DNA of 64,000 nucleotides from Pseudomonadota bacterium (GTDB lineage Bacteria; Bdellovibrionota; UBA1018; CAIMNF01): NCBI GenBank assembly GCA_027488515.1, contig JAIYBN010000004.1, positions 62,001 to 126,000 of the forward strand, read 5' to 3'. Shown piece by piece: positions 26,491 to 34,019 of this stretch (position 1 is its first letter; each line of letters starts with the position of its first letter). The notes under the pieces were generated by a model. It saw only the letters and a program-made list of their open reading frames with translations, ran no database searches and was not told where the DNA came from. The position numbers and the translations under genes were made by a program.

Positions 26491-26518
26491 AATTGGGATT
26501 GAATATTGAGGGCAGTCT

Positions 26519-27100
26519 ATGAAGAAAAAAATTTTGGTTATTGATGGCCATCCGAATGAATCTAGTTTTTGCAATGCTTTGGCGGATGCCTGTGTTAAGG
26601 GCGCCAAAGCCTCTGATTTTGATGTGCAGACACTTGCCCTTAGAAATCTAAAATTTGATATGAGTCTGCGGGATGGCTATCGAATAATCCAAGAGTTAGA
26701 GCCCGATCTTGTCGAAGCCCAGAACAAGATAAAGTGGTGCGAACACCTTGTGGTCATTTATCCCATTTGGTGGGGCACAATGCCTGCTCTTTTGAAGGGA
26801 TTTTTGGATCGTTGCTGGCTGCCTGGATTTGCATTTAAATATCATGCAAATGATCCTTTCTGGGATCGACTTCTTGCGGGCCGAAGCGCCCGAATGATCG
26901 TCACATCAGATGCGCCGACGTTATATAACTTAATTATAAATCTCAACGCGCCAGTAAGAATCATGAAGAAGATGGTTCTGGAATTTTGTGGGTTCAAACC
27001 AGTAAAAACCACCGCCATAGGTAGCGTTAAAAACTTAAGTGAGCCGAAACGTTCCCAAATTATCGAAGGCATTTCTAAGTTGGGAAGCCAAGGTGTGTGA
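26519..27100 (+). CDS. NAD(P)H-dependent flavin oxidoreductase (flavodoxin-like fold, KefF/MdaB type)
   Basis: A 193-aa flavodoxin-fold protein: KKKILVIDGHPNESSFCNALAD binds the FMN/FAD phosphate, and VVIYPIWWGTMPALLKGFLDRCWLPGFAF is the family hallmark. It probably reduces quinones or acts as a stress reductase. Composition is clearly AT-richer than the flanking genes, so it looks horizontally acquired along with the ssrA junction. An in-window regulator is not intact. Confidence 0.88.
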   Translation: MKKKILVIDGHPNESSFCNALADACVKGAKASDFDVQTLALRNLKFDMSLRDGYRIIQELEPDLVEAQNKIKWCEHLVVIYPIWWGTMPALLKGFLDRCWLPGFAFKYHANDPFWDRLLAGRSARMIVTSDAPTLYNLIINLNAPVRIMKKMVLEFCGFKPVKTTAIGSVKNLSEPKRSQIIEGISKLGSQGV

Positions 27101-27409
27101 TTTAATCTTTAAGGGCCGCTTTGAAGGTAGCACTACGGTAAGAGGTCGTGATGATCACCTAATTTACTGTCTTCTCATCATCGATATCCCTATAAATCGC
27201 CACTCCAACTTGGACTTTACTTGGACACAAAAAAATAAGGCATTAGTATTAAATACTTATCACAGAGGGGTCGCCTCCACCCCATTTCCAGCCTTGGGGA
27301 CAGAGAAGTCAGTGGAAAGAACTCCACGGACCTCCTTCAATGGATATAAAGGTCGAGGAGGTCTGGGCTTTGTCCACTCGATTCTATCCCGCTCGAGCGA
27401 CTGAACCCC
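27101..27409. other. Gene-free stretch, AT-rich to normal composition
   Basis: About 310 bp between the oxidoreductase and the zinc-finger gene. The first 150 bp is AT-rich like the oxidoreductase (AAAAAAATAAGGCATTAG), then GC rises. A small inverted repeat, GTGGA-aagaac-TCCAC, lies near 27312-27327. I see no convincing gene or promoter pair. Confidence 0.45.
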
Positions 27410-27928
27410 TCAGCGATGAATCCGCTCGAGCTGATCTTCTTGTTCCACTTTGCTTCCGTCCACATCGGCAGGAAAGGCCGTGCCGGACCAGACCGAGGTT
27501 TGATACCCTTCGTTTCGAACCTTTTTGGCGTTCACATCGACTTCGATGATGGCATTGTGATTTTGTTCGGCAGCCAGAAAGCCGAGTCGGAGGATGGTCT
27601 CGTCGCGGTCGTCACAGGTTTCGACCACAACAGGGACTTTGGACTTCCGGATCAGGGGGATTTGCTTTCTCTGGGTTTTGAAAAACACAAAGATGTTCTT
27701 CGCCCGCTCGAGAATCTCCTCGTACCGCTCTTTTTCGGGGAGGACTTCGCTGTCATGACAGGGGTGACAGTAAACTTTACGGGTGAGGATATCGGGGACC
27801 TCGCTCAAAAATCTGAACTCCTCGGCTGACACGCTCTCTGAGCATTTCTTACAAAAAGACTCCTCGCAAACACCACAGGTTTGCGTGGCCTTAGGTTTCC
27901 GACAGCTCAGACAGGTTTGGGATTCCAT
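27410..27928 (-). CDS. Cysteine-rich (zinc-finger) cytoplasmic protein
   Basis: 172 aa starting at the ATG at 27928. The N-terminus has CLSC, CGVC, CKKC and CHPC pairs (METQ-like MESQTCLSCRKPKATQTCGVC), suggesting a B-box- or RING-like double zinc site. A helical segment and KVPVVVETCDDRDETILRLGF follow. No function is known to me. The track's longer start (28090) is unsupported. It points towards ssrA and away from the crt operon, and its composition matches the host rather than the AT-rich patch. Confidence 0.7.
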   Translation of the reverse strand: MESQTCLSCRKPKATQTCGVCEESFCKKCSESVSAEEFRFLSEVPDILTRKVYCHPCHDSEVLPEKERYEEILERAKNIFVFFKTQRKQIPLIRKSKVPVVVETCDDRDETILRLGFLAAEQNHNAIIEVDVNAKKVRNEGYQTSVWSGTAFPADVDGSKVEQEDQLERIHR

Positions 27929-27963
27929 ATGGGTGAAGCTTAGCACAAGTTCGTTTTTTCCTT

Positions 27964-27979
27964 GGGTGGGTGGGTGGGT
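27964..27979 (+). repeat. (GGGT)4 tract, potential G-quadruplex
   Basis: GGGTGGGTGGGTGGGT has four G3 runs with single-T loops, the archetypal highly stable parallel quadruplex sequence. It lies 36 nt upstream of the minus-strand zinc-finger gene, on its template strand. Confidence 0.75.
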
Positions 27980-28173
27980 GTGAGAAGCATAAGGGTCAAA
28001 AGAAAGATTCCACCATGACCCCGACCCAAGTGAGCTCCCTGGCCTCCAGTTTTTACGGGACTTTCGACACCAGTGTTCAGTATAACGCAACGCTCCAGTG
28101 AGTAAAATCCACTTTCACCAGCCTCCTACCGGTCGATCTCGGGTTTTTGTTTGATTGACAGCCCGTTTCAGAT

Positions 28174-28222
28174 GGGGGCAGAATCGGGGGCAACTCATAC
28201 TGTTCCCAACCCAGTTGCCCCC
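28174..28222. repeat. GGGGGCA repeats, probable integrase arm-type sites
   Basis: GGGGGCA occurs directly at 28174 and 28186 and inverted as TGCCCCC at 28216. The last two extend to a perfect 10-bp inverted repeat, GGGGGCAACT/AGTTGCCCCC (28186-28222). Short repeats of this kind just upstream of an integrase gene are typical arm-binding sites for its N-terminal domain, which is what the next gene encodes. Confidence 0.5.
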
Positions 28223-28236
28223 AACAGGAGCGTTAG

Positions 28237-29559
28237 ATGGCAAAGCGGCCTGTGTTAACCGAGGCAATCATCAAAAGTTTGAAGCCAGGCGAAAAATCCA
28301 AGAAGGTCTTCGACAGCAATGGTTTGTACCTTGAAATCTCTCCGGGCGGTGGCAAGTGGTGGCGTTTGAAGTACCGGTTCGCCGGGAAGGAAAAGAGGCT
28401 ATCACTGGGTGTCTATCCCGATGTCCGGCTGAAAGACGCCCGGAAGCGCCGGGATGAGATGAGGAACCTGATCCGTGAAGGATTGGATCCGAGTCAGAGT
28501 CGACGGAAAGTCCGTTCCAGCAAGACGGAGAGGGTGACTCATCACGAAGAATTGGATTTCTTCGGGAGATCGATCATTGATTTGGGATTACAGGGGAAAG
28601 CGAATCTGTCGTTTTTGGATCATCGGTCGATCGCAGACATGGATTTGAACCTGATGGCTGATCCGCTCATCGATCCACTCCATGAATTTGTCAACCGACC
28701 CGGCAAGCACGTCCGTGCCCATCTGGTTTATTGCTGCTACGCGCTTGCAGGTGGGAATCGAGCGCCTTCGTCAGAGGAGCAAGTGCTTCTCCGGAAAATC
28801 GCGTCCTGGGTGGAATGGCTCCATGCGGGTTCACTGGCCATCGATGACATTCAGGATCGCGCAGAAAGCCGGCGGGGGCGTCCGGCTCTACATGTGACGA
28901 TGGGGGAACCCGCAGCGATCAACGCCGCAAACTGGCTTTACTTTTGGCCCACACAGTTGCTCCGGGACGGCAGAATCTCTCAAAGTTTGGAGCTCGAGAT
29001 CTACCGGATTTACCACGAAACCATGACCCGGGCTCACTATGGGCAGGCTCTCGATCTTCATTTTGACATGTGTCGGGTTCCGCGGGACCGGGCTCAGTCG
29101 ATCTCTTTGGCTGCAATCGGTTTGAAGACCGGCTCATTGATGGAGATGTGTTCCGAGATGGGTGCGATGGTGGCTGGTGCCGGTTTGGAAACCCGAAAGA
29201 TTCTTTCGAGGTTCGGGTTTGAATTTGGCGTGGATTTGCAAAAATTCAATGACTTGAAGGATTACAGGCCTGAGGTGCTGAGTGAGAGTTTTCAGCAAGG
29301 GAGCCTGGTCCGTCCGTCTTGGGTCTGGGCCACAGCCGCCCGGATTCTGGATGATGACGAGTTCAAAGTACTTCAGGACGGGGTGTCCAGGGGTTTGATC
29401 AGTTGCAAGCTGAGAGATCGGGCTGTTGCAGAAGCAAGGGCTCGGGCGGAAGCATCCCTCCGCTCGAACTTGAAACACCTTGAAGATCACTTCGCGAAAA
29501 GTCCCGCATTAAAAAGAGTGAGAGATCTGGCGTCGAACATCATGGAGGCATATCGGTAA
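28237..29559 (+). CDS. crtE: Chimeric gene: P4-type integrase N-terminal domain fused to a geranylgeranyl diphosphate synthase (CrtE)
   Basis: 440 aa in one open frame. Residues 1-95 are a DUF4102 arm-binding domain of P4-like tyrosine integrases (LTEAIIKSLKPGEKSKKVFD, GLYLEISPGGGKWWRLKYRF, LSLGVYPDVRLKDARKRRDE). The core-binding and catalytic domains are absent. Residues from about 100 are a trans-isoprenyl diphosphate synthase: GKHVRAHLVYCCYALAGG, first Asp-rich DDIQDRAESRRGRPALH, KTGSLMEM, and a variant second Asp-rich motif, QKFNDLKDYRPE. It should supply GGPP for phytoene. A GTG at 28534 could start a stand-alone 341-aa enzyme. CrtI follows after 1 nt. Confidence 0.88.
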   Translation: MAKRPVLTEAIIKSLKPGEKSKKVFDSNGLYLEISPGGGKWWRLKYRFAGKEKRLSLGVYPDVRLKDARKRRDEMRNLIREGLDPSQSRRKVRSSKTERVTHHEELDFFGRSIIDLGLQGKANLSFLDHRSIADMDLNLMADPLIDPLHEFVNRPGKHVRAHLVYCCYALAGGNRAPSSEEQVLLRKIASWVEWLHAGSLAIDDIQDRAESRRGRPALHVTMGEPAAINAANWLYFWPTQLLRDGRISQSLELEIYRIYHETMTRAHYGQALDLHFDMCRVPRDRAQSISLAAIGLKTGSLMEMCSEMGAMVAGAGLETRKILSRFGFEFGVDLQKFNDLKDYRPEVLSESFQQGSLVRPSWVWATAARILDDDEFKVLQDGVSRGLISCKLRDRAVAEARARAEASLRSNLKHLEDHFAKSPALKRVRDLASNIMEAYR

Positions 29560-29560
29560 A

Positions 29561-31072
29561 ATGGAAAATCGCAGAAAAATAGCAGTCATTGGCAGTGGCT
29601 TCGGTGGATTGTCTTCAGCGATACGCTTGCAAGCAGCAGGACACGAAGTGGTTCTGCTCGAGAAGCGTGACCAGCCGGGCGGCAGGGCTTACGTGTACCG
29701 CGATCAGGGTTTCGTGTTTGACGCTGGCCCCACGGTGATCACGGCCCCGGAGTGCCTGAAAGAGCTTTTCGAAGTTTCCGGCAAGCGAATGAGCGACTAT
29801 GTCGAAATGATGCCCGTGACTCCGTTTTACCGCTTGTTCTGGGAAAACGGTTATTCCTTCGATTACTCGAATGACCCCGAACGGACTATGGAACAGATCC
29901 GGTCTAAATCGCCTCAGGATGTGGACGGGTACAACAGGTTCTTGGATTATTCCAAGGAAGTGTTCGACGAAGGCTATACCAAACTGGCCCATGTGCCGTT
30001 TTTGGACTTGTGGAGCATGATCCGGGTGGCCCCCCAACTCATCCGACTCAAGGCGCATCGTTCGGTCTACAAGACCATCGAAAAGTATGTAAAGGACAAA
30101 GAGCTCAGACAGGCCTTCAGTTTTCATTCCTTGCTCGTCGGTGGAAATCCGTTCCGGACCTCCTCGATTTATACCTTGATTCATTTCCTCGAGCGCAAAT
30201 GGGGCGTTTTCTTCCCACGTGGCGGTACCGGGGCGCTCATCAAGGGTTTGGTCCGTCTTTTCGAAGATCTTGGTGGGAAACTCCGTCTTTCCAGCGAAGT
30301 CGAAGAGATCCTCACCAAAAATGGAAGAGTCCGGGGCGTCCGGGTGGGAGGAGAGGACCATGAGTTCGACCTTGTGGTCTCGAATGCCGATGTGGTTCAC
30401 AGCTATACCCATCTCCTGAAAGCGAGTCGGGAAGTCGAGCCATCGAGAAGGAAAGCGCTCGGGCAGTCGCAAAGCATGTCCCTGTTTTTGATCTACTTCG
30501 GTACGAATCGACAGTACCCGTCTCTCGCCCATCACAACATCCTTTTCGGAAAGTCCTACCGCGAGCTGTTGGATCAAATCTTCGGGAAGTGTGATGCGAT
30601 TCCGGAGGATTTCTCACTCTACCTCCATGCGCCCACGCGGACGGATCCGGCGATGGCTCCAGAGGGATGCGAGGCCTTCTATGTCTTGTCGCCTGTTCCA
30701 CATCTCGGTAACCTTCCGATCGACTGGAAAAAACAAGGACCGATCTACGCAGAGCGGATTCTGGACTACATCGAGTCGCGATATGCGCCGGGTCTCAAGG
30801 AATCGATTGTGACCCAGAGGATTTTCACCCCTGAGGACTTCAAGGGGGAACTCAACTCCCACTTGGGGGCCGCATTCTCGGCCGAACCTGTCCTGCTGCA
30901 AAGCGCCGCCTTCCGGACGCACAATCGCGACGATCACCTGAAGGGGATGTATTTTGTCGGGGCAGGAACCCATCCCGGAGCGGGAGTTCCGGGCGTGGTG
31001 AATTCTGGAAAGGCCACCGCCAATCTCATTTTGCAAGACCTGCAAGACGGAAGGCTCCAGGGGACGGTCTGA
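29561..31072 (+). CDS. crtI: Phytoene desaturase (phytoene to lycopene)
   Basis: A 503-aa FAD-dependent CrtI. The dinucleotide-binding N-terminus is KIAVIGSGFGGLSSAIRLQAAGHEVVLLEKRDQPGGRAY. The family block FDAGPTVITAP and the C-terminal signature GMYFVGAGTHPGAGVPGVVNSGKATA are complete. Four desaturations give all-trans-lycopene. It is packed between crtE (1-nt gap) and crtB (0-nt gap) in an E-I-B operon. Confidence 0.96.
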   Translation: MENRRKIAVIGSGFGGLSSAIRLQAAGHEVVLLEKRDQPGGRAYVYRDQGFVFDAGPTVITAPECLKELFEVSGKRMSDYVEMMPVTPFYRLFWENGYSFDYSNDPERTMEQIRSKSPQDVDGYNRFLDYSKEVFDEGYTKLAHVPFLDLWSMIRVAPQLIRLKAHRSVYKTIEKYVKDKELRQAFSFHSLLVGGNPFRTSSIYTLIHFLERKWGVFFPRGGTGALIKGLVRLFEDLGGKLRLSSEVEEILTKNGRVRGVRVGGEDHEFDLVVSNADVVHSYTHLLKASREVEPSRRKALGQSQSMSLFLIYFGTNRQYPSLAHHNILFGKSYRELLDQIFGKCDAIPEDFSLYLHAPTRTDPAMAPEGCEAFYVLSPVPHLGNLPIDWKKQGPIYAERILDYIESRYAPGLKESIVTQRIFTPEDFKGELNSHLGAAFSAEPVLLQSAAFRTHNRDDHLKGMYFVGAGTHPGAGVPGVVNSGKATANLILQDLQDGRLQGTV

Positions 31073-31888
31073 ATGGGGATGACTCCCGACCAGGCGATTC
31101 GCCAAGGATCCAAGAGTTTCGCACTGGCTTCCATGTTCCTTCCTTCGGAGAGCAGGACCCGTGCGAGAGTCCTCTATCAGTGGTGCCGGTCCTGTGACGA
31201 CCTGATCGATGAGGCAAAAGATGCGGAAGATTTGAAGAAGAGATTGGATCTCCTGTTTCAAATGCCGCCACCGGACTGGGTGAATCCTGATCACGCCAAG
31301 GAGTTGATCGAGGGTTTCAAGATGGATGCCGCCGGAGTTCATATCCGGAACCTTGAGGATCTGGATCTGTATTGTTTCAGGGTGGCCGGGGTGGTGGGGT
31401 TGATGATGTGTCCACTTCTCGGGGCTGATCTCGAACAAGGCCAGGCTGCCGCATCCGCACTCGGAAAGGCGATGCAGTTGACCAACATTTGTCGGGATGT
31501 TCAGACCGATGCGCATTTGGGGAGAGTCTACCTGCCCGCTGAGTTCTGGCGTGGGGCCCCCGATTCGCACGCTCCTCCGACCGCGGCCGAGCTGGTGGCT
31601 CGCCCGGAGCGGGCCTACCCGGCGGTCAAGTGGCTCTTGGGAATTGCCGATGAAAGGTACCGGGAGGGGTTCAAGGGCTTACGGTATTTGCCCCTGCGGT
31701 GTGCATTCGCCATCGCGGTTGCCGGACTGGTGTATCAGAAGATCGGGAAGCGTCTCCTGACTGAAGCGGAAAAGGATCCTGAGAAAGCATTCCGGAAAAG
31801 AACCGTGGTTTCCCGTGCAGGGAAATTCGCCTCCCTGTTCCAGGCCCTGTGGCTGGTGCTCCAGTCACGACTTCCTGTAAAAACGTGA
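31073..31888 (+). CDS. crtB: Phytoene synthase
   Basis: A 271-aa squalene/phytoene synthase family member. The two Asp-rich substrate-Mg motifs are CRSCDDLIDEAKD near residue 43 and NICRDVQTDAHLGRVYLP near residue 139. It condenses two GGPP to phytoene. The ATG directly abuts the crtI stop. Its 3' end overlaps the converging crtY-blh gene by 24 nt, so the two transcripts collide here. Confidence 0.95.
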   Translation: MGMTPDQAIRQGSKSFALASMFLPSESRTRARVLYQWCRSCDDLIDEAKDAEDLKKRLDLLFQMPPPDWVNPDHAKELIEGFKMDAAGVHIRNLEDLDLYCFRVAGVVGLMMCPLLGADLEQGQAAASALGKAMQLTNICRDVQTDAHLGRVYLPAEFWRGAPDSHAPPTAAELVARPERAYPAVKWLLGIADERYREGFKGLRYLPLRCAFAIAVAGLVYQKIGKRLLTEAEKDPEKAFRKRTVVSRAGKFASLFQALWLVLQSRLPVKT

Positions 31889-33829
31889 CATCTCCGGCGC
31901 ATGAGCGGCGGTCAACGCGCCCACCAGGAAAAAGAGCGGTTCCCAAGTTTTTGTGAACCCCATCAGTGCCATGGCCCCGATGATGGAAATCACTGTCGAT
32001 GGCCAGGCTCTCTTGATGTAACTCGAATGACTCCAGCCGAGATTCGACTGCTGGAATTTGACCGAGTCCCAGCTGTGCCAGAACACGAAAAAGCACAAGA
32101 ACCCAGGTAAAAGCGGCAGAGCGGCAAGCCCGGCTGCCAGCCCGAGTGTACTGAGAACTCCCAAGTGGTGAAAACCTGAAGTCCGGGCCACGTACTGGTT
32201 CAGTCGGGTGGCGGCGATCAAAGCAAGTGACATCAGGATCAGCGAAAACGTGCGAGCCTGCGACAAGGAAATCAGCCTGAATAATTCTGCCTTGCCCGTG
32301 AGGTGTTCCAAAATAGGAAGGGACTCCTCCCAGTGGAAAAACACCCCGAAGAGGGAAGCAAACAGCCCCCAGATCCAAGAGAGGATCCTGACCCGGGTTT
32401 GGTTTTCGGAAAAACGGATGGCCCGGTGCCACTGTCCCTCGCCGAAGTGGTCCGCAGATTGGGCAATGAAGAAGATCAATGCCAGCAAAGGCGTGAGCGC
32501 GCAGAACAGCAAAAAGATGAAAATCTTGATCAGATAGCGCGGGAGAAAGAGCGAGTTTCGATCGCTCTTCGGACTCATCAGATGATCGATACTGCCGTGC
32601 CCGATACCGATAGTGATCAATCCCAGCAAGGGTATCAGCCAGACCACAGCGGTCATTCCTGAAAGATGGAGGAGCCACGTGAGGAGGGCTCCGAAGATGA
32701 AAGGGTGCTGCAGGAGCAGTTGACGGATGAACGGTCGCAAAGGCAGGGTCATGAAGATCCGGATTTCATCCGTCAGACTCGAATCTTCGTCTAAAAATGA
32801 AAACACACGATTGGGTGGATTGCGCTCGAATAGCCTGAAAAAGACCTTGGCCCCCGAGGCCCCTTTTTGTCGCAGAACCCCCAAAAGGATTTCGTCATAT
32901 AGCTGGAACCGGGGAGCGAGGAATTCACCCTGGTTTCCGGGGTGAATGGCACGACAATTTCTTTGAAAGGAGTAGCCGGTACTGGGCTTGACCCGTCCTG
33001 CGGCACTTCCGATCGAGTGGATCCGCTTGCCGCCAAAAGGAGACGGGAATCGTGGCCTGACCTCCCTGCTCATCGGGATGTCGCCCGTCTCGCGGCTGAC
33101 GACCCGGAAGGATTTAATTCCCAGTTGATTCGAGAGGTGGTCTCTCAGGAGTCGTTCGCACTCGGAGTCGGGAATCCTGATATTTGAAAAGACTGTGAAC
33201 TCAACCAATGCCGACCGTTTTGAAAAAGGCAGGGTGTAGACAAATCGAACCGCCCCCTCTTGGGGGACGCGGAAGTCCATCAGGGTGACCGTCGCAGGAT
33301 CAAAGACATCCCGGTCGGTTTCAATCTCGAAGCCCAGAAAATACTGGATCATGGAATCTCTCGGGAATCTGGCGACTGAACTCAGGACTCCCTCCGACCA
33401 AATGCTGATACCTGAGCCGAGATCGAGTTGTACCAGATCTCCGGATTCTGTATTCAAGGGCCTGACTTTTTCGACTGTATCGGCCAGACGAACCAGTCTT
33501 GAGTCGGTTGCCAGACGATTTTCCAAGTCGGTCAGAATCTCTGAACCGGGGATCCTCTCATAGACGTAATCTTCAAAACTCCGCTGAAGGTGCTCGCCTT
33601 CCGGACCGAAAATCTCGAACTCGTGCCATTGCTGGGCAACGAGATGAGAGAACGGGTGAGTGGACCGGTCACGACGCCGCCAGCTTGAGAAAGTTTTTTT
33701 GGAGAGGCTCTCGCTGTCTGGCTCAACCAAAGCCAGTTTCAAGTGGGCATCTGCGGTCGAGAGAATGGCTTGGGCATGTAAAAAACCTGACAGGCCTCCA
33801 CCAATGATTGTTGTGTTGAAACGGGTCAC
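31865..33829 (-). CDS. crtY-blh: Fused lycopene beta-cyclase (CrtY) and 15,15'-beta-carotene dioxygenase (Blh)
   Basis: A single 654-aa frame. Residues 1 to about 380 are CrtY: Rossmann TTIIGGGLSGFLHA, FVYTLPFSKRSALVEFTVFS and KPSTGYSFQR. Residues about 380-654 are a polytopic Brp/Blh membrane enzyme with the family histidine motifs GIGHGSIDH, SADHFGEG, FVFWHSWDS and TAAHAPEMSRFY. CrtY forms beta-carotene and Blh splits it into two retinals, so this protein could pass substrate between active sites. The GTG start at 33829 has a GGGAG ribosome site. It diverges from the rhodopsin gene. Confidence 0.92.
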   Translation of the reverse strand: MTRFNTTIIGGGLSGFLHAQAILSTADAHLKLALVEPDSESLSKKTFSSWRRRDRSTHPFSHLVAQQWHEFEIFGPEGEHLQRSFEDYVYERIPGSEILTDLENRLATDSRLVRLADTVEKVRPLNTESGDLVQLDLGSGISIWSEGVLSSVARFPRDSMIQYFLGFEIETDRDVFDPATVTLMDFRVPQEGAVRFVYTLPFSKRSALVEFTVFSNIRIPDSECERLLRDHLSNQLGIKSFRVVSRETGDIPMSREVRPRFPSPFGGKRIHSIGSAAGRVKPSTGYSFQRNCRAIHPGNQGEFLAPRFQLYDEILLGVLRQKGASGAKVFFRLFERNPPNRVFSFLDEDSSLTDEIRIFMTLPLRPFIRQLLLQHPFIFGALLTWLLHLSGMTAVVWLIPLLGLITIGIGHGSIDHLMSPKSDRNSLFLPRYLIKIFIFLLFCALTPLLALIFFIAQSADHFGEGQWHRAIRFSENQTRVRILSWIWGLFASLFGVFFHWEESLPILEHLTGKAELFRLISLSQARTFSLILMSLALIAATRLNQYVARTSGFHHLGVLSTLGLAAGLAALPLLPGFLCFFVFWHSWDSVKFQQSNLGWSHSSYIKRAWPSTVISIIGAMALMGFTKTWEPLFFLVGALTAAHAPEMSRFYRKS

Positions 33830-34019
33830 CGGAGGACTCCCGAATTTACGTGGGCTTTAGACTGTATCACCTGATTGGACAACAATGACTCCCGCGTTCC
33901 GTCAACAATTACCCGAATTGTCTAAATTCAGGTTTTATCCTGATTGAGGTTGCAAACCGTGTCAATCGAGCTTACCGTTTACGAGAACGTAAACAACTTG
34001 AAACAGGAGGCTCCAGAAT
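33830..34019. promoter_or_regulatory. Divergent control region between crtY-blh and rhodopsin
   Basis: 190 bp with three small palindromes: ACAATT-acccg-AATTGT (33905-33921), TCAGG-ttttat-CCTGA (33928-33943) and GTTTAC-gagaac-GTAAAC (33977-33994). The last sits 26 bp before the rhodopsin ATG and just ahead of its AGGAGG ribosome site. They look like operator sites; the regulator is not identified. No sigma70 hexamer pair was convincing. Confidence 0.5.

Larger units (their letters stand above)
26116..26518. other. Structured junction downstream of ssrA
   Basis: About 400 bp without a confident gene. It contains a 25-nt-arm inverted repeat, a nested inverted-repeat element, a degenerate copy of the ssrA 3' end and a short AT-richer reading-frame remnant. 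Base composition shifts from GC-rich to AT-rich at about 26330, which marks the start of foreign-looking DNA. Confidence 0.6.
27929..28236. other. Region between the zinc-finger gene and the integrase-crtE gene
   Basis: About 310 bp. It contains a (GGGT)4 tract 36 nt upstream of the zinc-finger gene start and the GGGGGCA repeats ahead of the integrase fragment. A 28-codon ATG frame (28014-28100) has no good ribosome site and I do not call it. Confidence 0.5.

Noticed and set aside
28014-28100. 28-codon ATG frame upstream of the integrase-crtE gene
   Set aside because: No ribosome site, no similarity that I recognise, and it lies in a promoter-like region.
33905-33950. Sigma70 promoter for rhodopsin (TTGTCT/TATCCT)
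   Set aside because: The two hexamers are only 12 bp apart, far too close; no other pair with 16-18 bp spacing was convincing.
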